Assembly (NCBI GenBank): GCA_934462775.1
Contig: CAKSIR010000056.1
Coordinates: forward strand, 1 to 13,784
Length of the DNA stretch: 13,784 bases
Reading direction: 5' to 3'
DNA from: an uncultured Ruminiclostridium sp.
GTDB lineage: Bacteria > Bacillota > Clostridia > Oscillospirales > Ruminococcaceae
Made by a program: the position numbers and the translations under genes. Positions 13,742 through 13,784 of this stretch are shown here, one piece after another. Position 1 is the first letter of the stretch. The number at the start of each line of letters is the position of its first letter. The notes beneath the pieces are model-generated. The model worked only from the letters and a program-made list of their open reading frames with translations. It was not told the origin of the DNA and did no database searches.

Positions 13742-13784
13742 GGATTATGTTGAGAAAATTTTTCACTTGTGGGGCGCTTTTTTT

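Noticed and set aside
13677..13784. Plus-strand frame across the right-edge inverted repeat as the start of a gene
   Set aside because: No start codon with a ribosome site; the sequence is dominated by a terminator hairpin and inverted repeat, and the reading continues off the window, so a coding claim cannot be supported.

Overview
This window is typical of a flagellated low-to-moderate GC Firmicute of the class Clostridia, probably an Oscillospiraceae/Ruminococcus-like gut anaerobe. The evidence is a Bacillus/Clostridium-type late flagellar operon with fliW-csrA, a textbook sigma-D promoter, the methylerythritol-phosphate (MEP) isoprenoid genes, and a Zn-ribbon/Ser-Thr-kinase/PASTA protein of a style common in that family. 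The genus is a guess. Every recognisable gene lies on the minus strand, so transcription runs from high to low coordinates.

Region A (about 13.8 to 9.5 kb, in transcription order). A UUCG-tetraloop terminator closes a unit that begins beyond the window. A sigma-A-like promoter (TTGACA-N17-TAAAAT) then starts a tightly packed four-gene operon: a membrane PASTA protein with a degenerate Ser/Thr kinase domain (predicted pseudokinase), pheA (bifunctional chorismate mutase/prephenate dehydratase), ispD and ispF. Neighbouring genes are 1 bp apart or overlap by 4 and 8 bp. A 12-bp hairpin follows ispF as terminator.

Region B (about 9.4 kb to 1). A sigma-D promoter (TAAA-N16-GCCGATAT) drives flgM, flgN, flgK, flgL, a DUF6470/YviE-type gene, fliW, csrA, fliD, fliS and a FliT/FlgN-like coiled-coil gene. 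The last gene, cut by the window edge, is a TIM-barrel amidohydrolase. This is the hook-filament junction, filament cap, chaperone and late-gene control module: FlgM holds sigma-D, FlgN and FliS escort export substrates, FlgK/FlgL/FliD build junction and cap, and FliW-CsrA is the homeostatic switch for flagellin translation. The flagellin gene hag, which follows csrA in Bacillus subtilis, is not here; fliD follows csrA directly.

The points most worth a second look are the kinase-like protein that has lost the HRD and DFG aspartates and the glycine-rich loop yet sits at the head of a metabolic operon, the unusually large FliD with a charged, Tyr-rich insertion of about 180 residues, the uncharacterised FliT-position gene, and the inverted-repeat element at the right edge. 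I saw no CRISPR, tRNA, rRNA, transposase or prophage gene, and no gene-free stretch above 300 bases; the largest (13531-13784) holds the promoter, terminator and inverted repeat described below.
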